Positions 24,968 to 34,149 of a stretch of DNA of 64,000 bases are shown one piece after another. The position numbers and the translations under genes were made by a program. Position 1 is the stretch's first letter; each line of letters opens with the position of its first letter. The notes beneath the pieces are model-generated. The model ran no database searches. It had not been told where the DNA came from and was given only the letters and a program-made list of their open reading frames with translations. Origin of the DNA: Bacillus weihaiensis. Lineage in GTDB: Bacteria > Bacillota > Bacilli > Bacillales > Bacillaceae. The DNA lies in the NCBI RefSeq assembly GCF_001889165.1, contig NZ_CP016020.1, positions 1,090,501-1,154,500 of the forward strand. Direction: 5' to 3'.

Positions 24968-26434
24968 ATGCAGCACTATGCCGTTTATGTACGTGTATCA
25001 ACAGACCGTGATGAACAAGTTTCATCTGTAGAAAACCAAATGGATATCTGTCGAAATTGGTTAGAGAGAAATGGGTATCAATGGGATGAGGACTGTGTTT
25101 TTAAAGATGAGGGCATAAGTGGAACATTGTTTATTGACAGACCAGCTATTCAATTAATACTTGAAAAAGCAAAGCAAAAGAAACTTGATATGGTCATTTT
25201 TAAATCGATTTCCCGTTTAGCCCGTGATTTAAAGGATTCACTTGAAATAAGAGAAGTTTTTTTGGCACATAATGTGCGAATAATTTCAGTTGAGGAAGGT
25301 TATGACTCGAATAAAGCTGGAAAAAATGATATGGCTTTCGAATTATGGTCATTATTCTCAGCTCAATATAGTCGAACATTATCTTCAAGTATCAGTGCCG
25401 CCTTAGCTGCGAAAGTCAGACGAGGAGAACATATTGGGAAAGTTCCGTATGGATATGACCGAATGGAACAAAAACTTGTCATAAATGAAAATGAAGCAGA
25501 GGTCGTTCGCCAAATTTATAAGTGGTACAACGATGGATGGGGATTTAAGAAAATTTCAAACGAATTAAACGAATTGGGGATTAAGCCTAAAAATAATAAA
25601 GTATGGCAGCTAACATCTGTACAGAGATTGATTCGTAATACTATTTATAAAGGAACCTTTATCTTAAATCAGTATACGAATGTGAAAGTTGGAGGAAAGA
25701 AAAAACAAATTCGGAATCCGCCAGAAAAATGGATAGTTTTTGAAAATCATCATCCTGCTATTGTTGATGAAGAAACATGGAATAAAGCGAATAAAGAGCA
25801 CTTTAAATCTAATAAAGTCCGTATAACACCATGGAACGAATTTCGATACCTAGCAAAGTGTTCAGAATGTGGTTCAAATATGGTTATTGTTCAATCGTAT
25901 AAAAAGAAGAAAAGCGGAGAACGAACCGAGTGGAAGTATTTGAAGTGTTCGCAGTATCGTCGAGCAGGTAAACATGGGTGTGTTAACCATACACCTATTC
26001 AATATGAGGATTTTAGACAGTTTATTCTTAACCTATTAATGAAGAAAGGTGAATCTGTCTTGTTTAACCTTTCAACTAATGTTGTAAATGAGCAGGCAAA
26101 GCAAGAACGGAAATTGCAGCAGGCACTAAAACAAAACGAACAACGGAAGAAGAATCTACTTGATTTGTATTTGGATGGTTTAATCGATAAGGATGAGTTT
26201 GAAAAGAAGCGTCAGGAAGTCGAGGAGGTAATAACAAAAACAAATAACCAGTTGTTTATTATTAAACAATCGGAAACTGTTCAAACGAACATCCAGACAA
26301 TAAAAGATGCGTTTCAGGAGTTACAAAATCAAAACCAGGATTTGTTTGATGTATTCCAAACTTTAATAGAAGAAATTATCATTCATCCTGATGGGACGAT
26401 TGATATTACGTACACATTCGAAGAGCCAAAGTGA
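24968..26434 (+). CDS. Large serine recombinase 3, next to the gerE junction
   Basis: This 488-residue site-specific recombinase has catalytic Ser11 (YVRVS), the SISRLAR motif, a recombinase domain (GEHIGKVPYGYDRM), a zinc ribbon (CSECGSNMV ... CSQY ... GCVNH) and a coiled coil at about 375-430. The start has an AAGGTGAT site. It is the nearest recombinase to the truncated gerE gene, 700 bases away with one gene between. I infer that it integrated the element and may excise it, as SpoIVCA does for skin. Motifs are all intact, so it is likely active. Confidence 0.92.
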   Translation: MQHYAVYVRVSTDRDEQVSSVENQMDICRNWLERNGYQWDEDCVFKDEGISGTLFIDRPAIQLILEKAKQKKLDMVIFKSISRLARDLKDSLEIREVFLAHNVRIISVEEGYDSNKAGKNDMAFELWSLFSAQYSRTLSSSISAALAAKVRRGEHIGKVPYGYDRMEQKLVINENEAEVVRQIYKWYNDGWGFKKISNELNELGIKPKNNKVWQLTSVQRLIRNTIYKGTFILNQYTNVKVGGKKKQIRNPPEKWIVFENHHPAIVDEETWNKANKEHFKSNKVRITPWNEFRYLAKCSECGSNMVIVQSYKKKKSGERTEWKYLKCSQYRRAGKHGCVNHTPIQYEDFRQFILNLLMKKGESVLFNLSTNVVNEQAKQERKLQQALKQNEQRKKNLLDLYLDGLIDKDEFEKKRQEVEEVITKTNNQLFIIKQSETVQTNIQTIKDAFQELQNQNQDLFDVFQTLIEEIIIHPDGTIDITYTFEEPK

Positions 26435-26449
26435 TGTTGGAGGGTTTAT

Positions 26450-27091
26450 ATGGATTCGAACTTAGAAATGAGCAAGTTTATTGATGTAAATAATGACGAG
26501 AATGAAAATGCCCCATCTGTTCTTTATAAAAAGGCAGTAAGTTATATGGATAGAGGGTACTATTGGGAGGCAATAGACCATTACGAAAAAGCAGCGAATT
26601 TAGGTTATGTTAAAGCTCAGTCCGATTTAGCCAACCTATATCTTTATGGTGTTGAGGAAATAGGTATTAAATCGTATCATCCTAATGCATTAAAGTGGTT
26701 TCGAAAGCTTGCTGAACAGGGTGACGAAGAAGCACAATTTCAGTGTGATTATCTATATTACTACGACTTACGGAATTCTCAAGAATCTAAGGAAACAATT
26801 GAAGAGTTTTTAGAGACTTCGGAGGTTGAGGATACTAATGCTTTTAAGTTAGCGGGACAAATGTATTATTTCGGTGAAGGTATTGAAAGAGATGTACAAC
26901 AAGGAATTGAATACTTCAGGAGAGCGGCTGACCAAGGAGATGTTGATGCACAATTAGCGGTATGCGCATGTTGTTATGAAATTGGAAAACTCGGTGAAAC
27001 CATTAGCTACTTAAATATGGTCGAAACAAATCATTATGAATTAACGGATAGTCATAAGGATTGGATAGCACAAATTAAGTCTAATCTTTAA
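26450..27091 (+). CDS. Sel1-repeat protein
   Basis: The 213 residues contain several Sel1-like (TPR-related) repeats: YYWEAIDHYEKAANLGYVKA, PNALKWFRKLAEQGDEEAQ and QQGIEYFRRAADQGDVDAQ. Such repeats form a protein-binding solenoid. The start has a GGAGGG site, and the gene follows the recombinase by 15 bases, so the two are co-transcribed. A role in helping or restraining recombination is possible but not shown. It is the last complete gene of the accessory block before the gerE remnant. Confidence 0.82.
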   Translation: MDSNLEMSKFIDVNNDENENAPSVLYKKAVSYMDRGYYWEAIDHYEKAANLGYVKAQSDLANLYLYGVEEIGIKSYHPNALKWFRKLAEQGDEEAQFQCDYLYYYDLRNSQESKETIEEFLETSEVEDTNAFKLAGQMYYFGEGIERDVQQGIEYFRRAADQGDVDAQLAVCACCYEIGKLGETISYLNMVETNHYELTDSHKDWIAQIKSNL

Positions 27092-27107
27092 TTAGACGGA
27101 GTTTTTT
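27079..27107 (+). terminator. Terminator at the right end of the accessory block
   Basis: GTCTAAT / ATTAGAC stem overlapping the stop codon of the Sel1 gene, followed by GGAGTTTTTTG. Confidence 0.6.
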
Positions 27108-27133
27108 GTTTAAATGGTTTGCAAACACAACGC

Positions 27134-27220
27134 ATCACAAATGCGATGCAAAAGCTTGGTGTTAAGGGACGTTCTCAAGCGGTTGTTGAGCTCCTTCGAA
27201 TGGGTGAACTAGAGCTCTAA
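27134..27220 (+). pseudogene. gerE: gerE, 3' fragment; gene interrupted by the accessory element
   Basis: Twenty-eight codons read ITNAMQKLGVKGRSQA then VVELLRMGELEL and stop. From memory, B. subtilis GerE ends in the same residues from NAMQ onward. GerE is the 74-residue LuxR-type DNA-binding protein that acts last in the mother cell, switching on coat genes after sigma-K. Similarity begins at the Ile codon (27134); upstream of it the frame is unrelated. The next gene, ysmB, is the usual neighbour of gerE. The N-terminal 46 or so codons are not in the window. The gene is either split by an excisable element or destroyed. Confidence 0.85.
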
Positions 27221-27224
27221 CCAA

Positions 27225-27262
27225 AACCGGCTAACCTTTTTAGGAAGGGAGCCGGTTATTAT
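27225..27262 (+). terminator. gerE terminator
   Basis: AACCGGCT / AGCCGGTT stem followed by ATTATTTTCCC. It is retained just after the gerE remnant. Confidence 0.75.
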
Positions 27263-27448
27263 TTTCCCTTTAGATAAAGAGCATATCTTCTAGAAGGCAG
27301 TTACCCTTTATGACTTAGCGATAAGCTGAGTTTCTCTATACGTATAAATAGATGTAGCTTGCATTTTTTAAAGAAAACATGGAAAATAACATGTGATACA
27401 GATGTGGAATTTGATCATGCAGTAGAAACTAGTTTAGTGAGGGTAAAA

Positions 27449-27901
27449 ATGATGAATAATCAAACGACGGCTACGAATCAAACGGTAGCTGACCTGGAAA
27501 AAGCACTTCGACATATATCAGGGATTATTAAACAAAAGGGCCGAGAAATATTAAGTGACTACCATATTACCCCCCCTCAATTTATCGCATTACAATGGTT
27601 ATGGGAAAATGGGGACTTAACAATTGGAGAGCTTTCAAATAAAATGTTTTTAGCATGTAGCACAACAACAGATTTGATTGATCGAATGGAAAAGAGCGAG
27701 TTAGTTGTTCGAGTGAAGGACCCGAAGGATCGACGCGTTGTTCGAATTCATTTATTAGAAGAGGGCGAACGGATTATTGAAGAGGTTATTCATAAACGTC
27801 AACATTATCTTGCAAACATGCTTATTGATTTTGAAGAGGATGAAATTGTGACATTACAAAAATCACTGTTAAAGCTACAGCATGAAATGAGAGAAGAATG
27901 A
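27449..27901 (+). CDS. ysmB: MarR-family transcriptional regulator YsmB
   Basis: The 150 residues form a MarR winged helix ([20 protein letters not shown], then [32 protein letters not shown]). ATG 27449 follows GTGAGGG by five bases; the longer frame from 27359 has no ribosome site. Its place between gerE and racE is that of B. subtilis ysmB. The stop codon lies ten bases before the racE start. Its targets are unknown. Confidence 0.85.
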   Translation: MMNNQTTATNQTVADLEKALRHISGIIKQKGREILSDYHITPPQFIALQWLWENGDLTIGELSNKMFLACSTTTDLIDRMEKSELVVRVKDPKDRRVVRIHLLEEGERIIEEVIHKRQHYLANMLIDFEEDEIVTLQKSLLKLQHEMREE

Positions 27902-27911
27902 GGGCGATTTT

Positions 27912-28712
27912 TTGAAAAGACCAATCGGTGTCATTGATTCTGGGGTAGGCGGTTTAACGGTTGCCAAAGAAATAATGAGACAATTACCAAAGGAAGAAAT
28001 CATCTATTTAGGTGATACAGCGCGTTGTCCATATGGACCACGTCCTGCAAATGAAGTGACTCGTTTTACATGGGAAATGACAAATTACTTATTAGAACAT
28101 CACCATATTAAGATGCTCGTTATCGCATGTAATACTGCAACAGCTATTGCTTTACAGGAGATTCAGGAAAAGGTCAAAATACCGGTTATTGGTGTCATTT
28201 TCCCAGGTGCTAGAACGGCTCTGAAAGTAACGAAAAATGATCAAATTGGTGTTATTGGTACAGTTAATACCATTAAGAGTGCCGCGTACGAGGTCGCTTT
28301 AAAAACGCTAAATAATCAAGTGAAGGTTGAGAGTTTAGCGTGTCCAAAGTTTGTACCATTAGTGGAAAGTGGTGAGTATGAGGGGGATCATGCTAGAGAG
28401 ATGATTGAAGAATCCTTGCTGCCATTTAAGCAAAGTGATATAGATACGTTAATCCTCGGCTGCACCCATTATCCAATTTTACAAACGCAGATTGAAGATT
28501 ACATGGGACAAGCTGTTAAAATTATTTGTTCAGGGGATGAGACAGCTAGAGAAGTGAGTACAATTTTATCCTTTGAAAATATCCTTAATCAAGATTCAGG
28601 TGAGAAGAACCATCTTTTTCTTACGACTGGACCAAAGGAATTATTCGAGAAGATTGCATCAAAATGGTTTGAACAGCCAATTCAACATGTTCAATCTATT
28701 TCATTGGGATAG
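27912..28712 (+). CDS. racE: Glutamate racemase RacE/MurI
   Basis: This enzyme interconverts L- and D-glutamate in the cytoplasm, supplying D-Glu for peptidoglycan. The 266 residues show [28 protein letters not shown] with catalytic Cys73 and GCTHYP with catalytic Cys184. It starts at TTG with GAGGG upstream and is coupled to ysmB. Complete. Confidence 0.97.
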   Translation: MKRPIGVIDSGVGGLTVAKEIMRQLPKEEIIYLGDTARCPYGPRPANEVTRFTWEMTNYLLEHHHIKMLVIACNTATAIALQEIQEKVKIPVIGVIFPGARTALKVTKNDQIGVIGTVNTIKSAAYEVALKTLNNQVKVESLACPKFVPLVESGEYEGDHAREMIEESLLPFKQSDIDTLILGCTHYPILQTQIEDYMGQAVKIICSGDETAREVSTILSFENILNQDSGEKNHLFLTTGPKELFEKIASKWFEQPIQHVQSISLG

Positions 28713-28721
28713 TTTATAAAA

Positions 28722-28752
28722 GCACGGCGCCTTATAGGTTCCGTGTTTTTTT
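28722..28752 (+). terminator. racE terminator
   Basis: CACGG..CCT / AGG..CCGTG stem followed by seven T. Confidence 0.8.
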
Positions 28753-28841
28753 AGTACCCTATAACTTGGAGACTGAACGGTAAGAACTAGAAGTAGACTC
28801 TAAATAAGGGAAATGAATGTTCGTTTTAACGTGTTTCTAAA

Positions 28842-28901
28842 AGTTTGTACAAAAAATCGGTCTAAATTAGGGGATAGCTCGTATACATAGTAGTACAAAC
28901 T
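28842..28901. repeat. 9-bp inverted repeat upstream of gerM
   Basis: AGTTTGTAC (28842-28850) and GTACAAACT (28893-28901) are perfectly complementary and bracket the probable gerM promoter region. This could be a regulator-binding pair or chance. Confidence 0.35.
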
Positions 28902-28919
28902 GCCTTTGGAGGGATATGA

Positions 28920-29993
28920 ATGTCTAAATACAACAAAAAGATTGCAGTTACAGTTATTGCTTCATCAGTATTACTTTCAGGCTGTGGATTATTTGATGCA
29001 GAAAAAGCAGCAAAAGAAATTGATCCGCCACAGGATGTAACAATTCAAGAAGATGGAACGCAAATGGAAGGCGAAGGTGCTGTAGAGGATGTGAAAGGTG
29101 AAGAAGCTGAGACAACAGTTACGAGTCAATTGTTTTTATTGGATAAAAATGGTTTTGTTGTTCCTTATACGATGAATTTACCTAAAACAGATAGTGTAGC
29201 AAAACAATCACTCGAATACTTAGTTGAGGGTGGCCCTATCTCAAATGTACTTCCAAATGGATTTAAGGCCGTTTTGCCGCAAGACACGGAAGTATTAGGT
29301 GTAAACATTAAGGAAGATGGTACAGCTGTAGCTGATTTTTCTAAAGAATTTAATAACTATAAAAAAGAGGATGAAGCAAAAATACTTCAGGCTATCACAT
29401 GGACGTTAACTCAATTTGAGTCTGTAAAAAAGGTGAAAATTTGGGTGAATGGACATGAACAAACAGAGATGCCTGTTAATAGTACACCGATACAAGATGG
29501 AGTAAGTCGTGAAAATGGAATTAACCATGACTCTTCTGATGTGGTTGATATCACGGATACACATCCTTTAACAGTGTATTATTTAGCAGAAACGGATGGA
29601 CAGCAGTATTATGTCCCTGTAACGAAGCGAATTAGTAATGAAGAGACAGATCCTATCGTCTCGGCTGTTAATGAACTAGTCAAGGGTCCTTCACCATCAT
29701 TAGGGTTGATGAGTGATTTTCAGGACGAAGTAACTCTTTTAAGTGCACCACAATATGCTGATGGAAAAGTAACGTTAGATTTTAATGAATCAATTTATGG
29801 AAGCTTTGATGAGGAGAATAAAGTGATTTCCTCACAGGTTTTACATTCACTAGTCCTAACTTTAACGGAACAACCAGGTGTTGAAAGTGTAGCTGTCACT
29901 GTAAATGGGCAAGCAGATTTACTTAATGAAAATGGTGAAAAGCTAACAGAGCCTGTAACACGTCCGTCAAAAGTGAACACAGGTAGTTTTTAA
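28920..29993 (+). CDS. gerM: Spore germination/sporulation lipoprotein GerM
   Basis: A lipoprotein signal (IASSVLLSGC) and two GerMN domains (about residues 65-185 and 205-335) identify GerM. In Bacillus this lipoprotein takes part in the channel complex between mother cell and forespore during engulfment and is needed for proper spore formation. The 357-residue length is normal. A GGAGGG site lies before ATG 28920; an ATG four bases upstream is out of frame. In B. subtilis the gene is sigma-E dependent; I find no convincing sigma-E promoter here. Confidence 0.93.
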   Translation: MSKYNKKIAVTVIASSVLLSGCGLFDAEKAAKEIDPPQDVTIQEDGTQMEGEGAVEDVKGEEAETTVTSQLFLLDKNGFVVPYTMNLPKTDSVAKQSLEYLVEGGPISNVLPNGFKAVLPQDTEVLGVNIKEDGTAVADFSKEFNNYKKEDEAKILQAITWTLTQFESVKKVKIWVNGHEQTEMPVNSTPIQDGVSRENGINHDSSDVVDITDTHPLTVYYLAETDGQQYYVPVTKRISNEETDPIVSAVNELVKGPSPSLGLMSDFQDEVTLLSAPQYADGKVTLDFNESIYGSFDEENKVISSQVLHSLVLTLTEQPGVESVAVTVNGQADLLNENGEKLTEPVTRPSKVNTGSF

Positions 29994-30165
29994 TAATTGG
30001 TTTTTGATATACTATATAAAGGGTAAAAGAGAGGTAGGCTATGACCTACCTCTTATTCGTGCTAGAAAAGCGTTTATCCATACATACTTACAAATCAATT
30101 CGTGAAGGATGCTGGAGACTACTATCTGCTCATTCACGCTACATTTCTCGAAGGAGGGCTTTAAA

Positions 30166-30927
30166 ATGCGAAAAGATGGACGAAAGAACAATGAATTACG
30201 CGACGTACATATTGATAAAAATTTTATCATTCATCCAGAAGGATCTGTTTTAATAACAGTCGGTCAAACGAAGGTCATTTGTAATGCGAGTATTGAAGAC
30301 CGAGTTCCGCCGTTTATGCGAGGAGAAGGAAAAGGCTGGATAACAGCAGAATATTCCATGCTCCCTAGAGCCACAGAGCAACGAACAATACGAGAAGCTT
30401 CAAAAGGGAAGATTACAGGTCGAACAATGGAGATCCAACGCTTAATCGGAAGAGCGCTCCGTGCTGTTGTCAATTTAAACGATCTTGGTGAGAGAACAAT
30501 TTGGATTGACTGTGATGTTATTCAAGCTGATGGAGGAACGAGAACAGCGTCAATTACAGGGGCATTTGTAGCAATGACACTTGCTCTTGGGAAACTAATG
30601 AATGATGGGAAAATTAAAAAGATGCCAATCACAGATTTTCTTGCTGCCATTTCTGTTGGAGTAGACGAGGAACAAGGGGAGATTCTCGATTTAAACTATC
30701 AAGAGGATTCTAAGGCTGAGGTAGACATGAATGTCATAATGACAGCACAAGGAGAACTTGTCGAGGTCCAAGGTACAGGGGAAGAATCTACTTTTACAAG
30801 AGCTCAGTTAAATAGCATGTTGGATTTAGCGGAACAGGGAATTAAGTCTCTTGTTGAAATACAAAAAGAGGCTTTAGGAGATCTTGCTCTATTAGTAGAG
30901 AAGAATGCCAATAAGCAAGGGGAATAA
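30166..30927 (+). CDS. rph: Ribonuclease PH
   Basis: RNase PH is a phosphorolytic 3'-5' exoribonuclease that trims tRNA 3' ends. The 253-residue protein shows the family core: [28 protein letters not shown] and [23 protein letters not shown] 30166 is chosen for its AAGGAGG site; the longer frame from 30109 is spurious. Its stop shares one base with the next start, so it is coupled to ysnA. Confidence 0.97.
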   Translation: MRKDGRKNNELRDVHIDKNFIIHPEGSVLITVGQTKVICNASIEDRVPPFMRGEGKGWITAEYSMLPRATEQRTIREASKGKITGRTMEIQRLIGRALRAVVNLNDLGERTIWIDCDVIQADGGTRTASITGAFVAMTLALGKLMNDGKIKKMPITDFLAAISVGVDEEQGEILDLNYQEDSKAEVDMNVIMTAQGELVEVQGTGEESTFTRAQLNSMLDLAEQGIKSLVEIQKEALGDLALLVEKNANKQGE

Positions 30928-31517
30928 TGATGAAGCAGATTCTAATTGCCACTATGAATAATGGAAAAGTGAAAGAGTTCGAAAGTATGCTTCAGCCACT
31001 AGGATATGAAGTGAAATCTCTCCTTGATCTACCTCAAGCGATTGATGTAGAAGAAACCGGATTAACATTTGAAGAGAATGCTCAATTAAAATCAGACACC
31101 ATAGCAGCTCAATTCCAAATTCCTGTCGTTGCAGATGACTCCGGTCTAGAAGTTGATTATTTAGATGGACGTCCTGGAGTCTATTCAGCTAGATATGCTG
31201 GTTTGGAAAAAAGCGATCAAAAAAATATGGACAAGCTAGTAGACGAGTTAAAAAATGTCCATGATGAAAAGGATCGTTCGGCTAGATTTGTCTGTGTCTT
31301 ATCCATCTCCATACCAGGAGAGGCGACTAAGACGGTAAGAGGGACATGTGAAGGGTATATAGCCAAAGAGCCTAGAGGAGAAAATGGCTTTGGCTATGAT
31401 CCTATTTTTATCTTGAAAGACCAAGATAAGACAATGGCAGAATTAACTAAGGAAGAGAAGAATAAAATAAGTCATCGTGCTAACGCATTACAAAAATTAA
31501 AGGCTCTTCTTTACTAA
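30927..31517 (+). CDS. ysnA: dITP/XTP pyrophosphatase (RdgB/HAM1 family)
   Basis: This house-cleaning enzyme hydrolyses non-canonical purine triphosphates (ITP, dITP, XTP) to monophosphates. The 196 residues include the N-terminal TMNNGKVKEF, VADDSGLEVDYLDGRPGVYS and GENGFGYDPIF. The start TAATGATG overlaps the rph stop; either of two adjacent ATG codons could be used. Confidence 0.95.
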   Translation: MMKQILIATMNNGKVKEFESMLQPLGYEVKSLLDLPQAIDVEETGLTFEENAQLKSDTIAAQFQIPVVADDSGLEVDYLDGRPGVYSARYAGLEKSDQKNMDKLVDELKNVHDEKDRSARFVCVLSISIPGEATKTVRGTCEGYIAKEPRGENGFGYDPIFILKDQDKTMAELTKEEKNKISHRANALQKLKALLY

Positions 31518-31701
31518 AGGTTCTCATTGAAATAGTAGGAACAGTGTATGTAAGATAGCTAAGGAATGATTCTAAGAAGAAAAAAGGCCACTACTCTTTA
31601 TACAGTGCTGTTTTCCCTAAATGAGCAACAAAGTGTACGAAAGCAGCCTTAATAAAAGGCGAGTATAAAAATAAGGAAGAATAAATAAGGGGGGAGAACA
31701 T

Positions 31702-32211
31702 GTGAAAGCTTTAGTGGTAAGTGATAGTCATGGGTTAACAAAAGAATTAGACATGATTGTAAAAAGGCATATGACAGAAGTAGATTTTATGCTTCATTGC
31801 GGCGATTCTGAACTGGAATCTACGAGCTCAGAGCTAAGCCCATTCTTAGGAGTAAAAGGAAACTGTGACTTTGGGTCAGACTTACCCAATGATGTAATTA
31901 GTGATTTAGGAGAATTAAGCTTTTTGATGGCGCATGGTCATTTATATGATGTGAAAAGTACGTTGATGCGACTGAATTATCGTGCAGCGGAACTGGGCGT
32001 TAACCTCGTCTTCTTCGGTCATTCTCATATTGCTGGAGCTGAACTAATTAACGATATCTTATTTATTAATCCAGGTAGTATCAGATTACCGGTTATGCGT
32101 AGGCAAAAAACTTATGCAATGATCTCAGTGGAAAAAAGAGAAGTAACAGTGACGTTTTATGAGGTGAACGGAGAAGTAGTCGAAGAGCTTTCTAAAACTG
32201 TCACACTATAA
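31702..32211 (+). CDS. ysnB: YfcE/MJ0936-type metallophosphoesterase
   Basis: This 169-residue calcineurin-like phosphoesterase has metal ligands in SDSHG (near 8-12), HCGDSE, VKGNC, MAHGH and GHSH. It is probably a small cytoplasmic phosphodiesterase whose natural substrate is unknown. GTG 31702 is preceded by GGGGGGAG; an overlapping ATG at 31700 is followed at once by a stop. The gene order matches B. subtilis ysnB. Confidence 0.92.
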   Translation: MKALVVSDSHGLTKELDMIVKRHMTEVDFMLHCGDSELESTSSELSPFLGVKGNCDFGSDLPNDVISDLGELSFLMAHGHLYDVKSTLMRLNYRAAELGVNLVFFGHSHIAGAELINDILFINPGSIRLPVMRRQKTYAMISVEKREVTVTFYEVNGEVVEELSKTVTL

Positions 32212-32387
32212 ATAACAGACCTGTACTATTTGCAAGTAGGTATTTGAGTATAAAGTTTGTGCTCATTCCTACTTGCTAGTGAATCATAAAAGGGAATCTA
32301 GGTAGTCAGCTAAGAGCAAATATGATAAAATAGACGTAGAATAGTTACAAGAAATTAAAAAAAGATATAAAATGTTGATAAAAGTGA

Positions 32388-32416
32388 TTGACTTTTGTTC
32401 CATTACGAAATATAAT
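32388..32416 (+). promoter_or_regulatory. Sigma-A promoter of the tRNA-Arg gene
   Basis: TTGACT and TATAAT with exactly 17 bases between, about 37 bases before the tRNA 5' end. Confidence 0.8.
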
Positions 32417-32452
32417 AATAAATGTCGCTGATAATTAATTAATATCATATAT

Positions 32453-32529
32453 GTCCCAGTAGCTCAGCCGGATAGAGCATACGCCTTCTAAGCGTACGGT
32501 CGGGAGTTCGAATCTCTCCTGGGACGCCA
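32453..32529 (+). tRNA. tRNA-Arg (anticodon UCU)
   Basis: A 77-base cloverleaf: acceptor GTCCCAG / CTGGGAC, D-arm AGCTCAGCCGGATAGAGC, anticodon loop CTTCTAA with TCT (reads AGA), T-arm GGGAGTTCGAATCTCTC, discriminator G and encoded CCA. It has its own promoter and terminator. Confidence 0.97.
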
Positions 32530-32543
32530 TTAACTTACATATT

Positions 32544-32575
32544 AACCCTTCATGTATCTACATGAAGGGTTTTTT
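32544..32575 (+). terminator. tRNA-Arg terminator
   Basis: AACCCTTCATGT / ACATGAAGGGTT stem followed by T residues. Confidence 0.85.
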
Positions 32576-33051
32576 GCTGGTTTGGAGAATGTGCCTTGTA
32601 AGAAAATGGTTCTTTCTAATTGTAACAGATGTAACAGTTACCTATAACAGACTTCACATAATTAGGAACAAATTGATAATTCCTTCTTAGAGAAACATCA
32701 AATTAAGGAATAGTTTAGCTCAAAGTAAAAAGAGTTTTCTGATGTAGGTTAAATTCATTTTGAATAACCACAATGTATAAGGATAAAGTGACGTAATAAG
32801 AGCATAACCAAATAAAAAGTGTGTGAGAAAGTATGACATCTTTCTTTTCAATTTTTTAACCATTCACTATTATGTTACTAACGAAACAATTCCTCTTTAT
32901 TTACCACACTCTTTCCTACCCATCCGCAAACGTGGATTTTTCATATTTCCTAATTTTTTTAAATAAAATGCTTTTCCATTTATACCAAGGATGTAAGCGT
33001 ATACAAATTATTTAATTAATCTAAATTATCTAATAATTCTAAAAAACACTG

Positions 33052-33080
33052 TTGACACTAGGATTTATTGAGCGTAATAT
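33052..33080 (+). promoter_or_regulatory. Sigma-A promoter of ilvE / ilv-leu operon
   Basis: TTGACA and TAATAT separated by exactly 17 bases. It is the best promoter upstream of ilvE. Confidence 0.8.
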
Positions 33081-33112
33081 AAGTTCAAATAAAAGTTACA
33101 CGAACATTTGAA

Positions 33113-33127
33113 AAAGTGTAGAAAATT
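33113..33127 (+). promoter_or_regulatory. Probable CodY binding site
   Basis: AAAGTGTAGAAAATT matches the CodY consensus AATTTTCWGAAAATT at 11 of 15 positions. It lies just downstream of the ilvE promoter, a usual place for CodY roadblock repression of branched-chain amino acid genes. Confidence 0.5.
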
Positions 33128-33211
33128 GAAAATATTTAAAGTCTTTTACTCCACAGTCATAATGTTCAGTGATCGAGCAGATTCAACTTATGCAAAGAAA
33201 GGCGTGCTCTT

Positions 33212-34117
33212 ATGGGTGAACAATGGATCTTTCTTAATGACCAATTCGTAAAGAAAGAAGATGCGAAAATTTCAGTTTATGATCACGGTTTTTTATATGG
33301 TGACGGTGTGTTTGAGGGAATTAGAGTATACAGTGGAAACATCTTTCGAATGAAAGAACATATGGACCGACTTTATCAATCAGCTAAATCAATCCTGTTA
33401 ACCATTCCGTATACTCAAGAAGAGTTGACTGAATTAGTCGTAAATACCGTCCAAAAGAATGGATTGAGTGACGCGTATATTCGTCTAGTGGTTTCAAGAG
33501 GGGCTGGAGATTTAGGGCTTGATCCATATAATTGTAAACGTGCTAACACTGTTATCATTGTTGAGCCACTATCTATTTTTCCAAAGCATCTTTATGAAAC
33601 AGGAATTGATATTGTTACAGTTGCTACGAGACGAAATAGACCTGATGTATTAAGTCCAAAGGTCAAATCCTTAAATTATTTAAATAATGTATTAGTTAAG
33701 ATTGAAGCTCACTTAGCAAATGTAAGTGAAGCGCTCATGCTAAATGATCAAGGATATGTTGCTGAAGGCTCTGCAGATAATGTATTTATTTTGAAAAACG
33801 GGAGGTTATTAACACCCCCTGGATATATAGGTGCTCTTGAAGGGATTACTCGAAACGCCATCATTGATATTGCAAATGAGATGGGATACGAAGTAAAAGA
33901 AGAGCCATTTACTCGACACGATGTGTATACAGCTGAAGAGGTTTTCTTAACTGGAACAGCTGCAGAGGTCATCGCTGTTGTGAAAGTAGATGGACGTATC
34001 ATAGGTGATGGTGTTCCTGGAGATCAGACAAAAAAACTTCTTGAAGCTTTCCGTCAGAAAGTAGTGGAAGAAGGCGTAAAAGTGGAAGATTTGCCACAAA
34101 GTCTTCATGTTAGCTAA
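33212..34117 (+). CDS. ilvE: Branched-chain amino acid aminotransferase
   Basis: This class IV PLP aminotransferase carries out the last step of leucine, isoleucine and valine synthesis, using glutamate. The 301-residue protein has YDHGFLYGDGVFEGIR (24-39), the PLP lysine Lys152 in VKSLNYL, EGSADNVF, and TGTAAEV near the C-terminus. It is the short bacterial type, as in Methanothermobacter or E. coli IlvE. It precedes the T-box leader without a terminator, so it may be read with the ilv-leu operon. In B. subtilis the aminotransferase genes are elsewhere. Confidence 0.94.
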   Translation: MGEQWIFLNDQFVKKEDAKISVYDHGFLYGDGVFEGIRVYSGNIFRMKEHMDRLYQSAKSILLTIPYTQEELTELVVNTVQKNGLSDAYIRLVVSRGAGDLGLDPYNCKRANTVIIVEPLSIFPKHLYETGIDIVTVATRRNRPDVLSPKVKSLNYLNNVLVKIEAHLANVSEALMLNDQGYVAEGSADNVFILKNGRLLTPPGYIGALEGITRNAIIDIANEMGYEVKEEPFTRHDVYTAEEVFLTGTAAEVIAVVKVDGRIIGDGVPGDQTKKLLEAFRQKVVEEGVKVEDLPQSLHVS

Positions 34118-34149
34118 CAACGTGCATACATTTTAATAGTATAAAGCTA

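Larger units (their letters stand above)
32576..33211. other. Long region upstream of ilvE
   Basis: No gene is supported. The last 160 bases contain a near-consensus sigma-A promoter (33052-33080) and a probable CodY site (33113-33127). The first 470 bases are AT-rich, and I see nothing specific in them. Confidence 0.6.
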
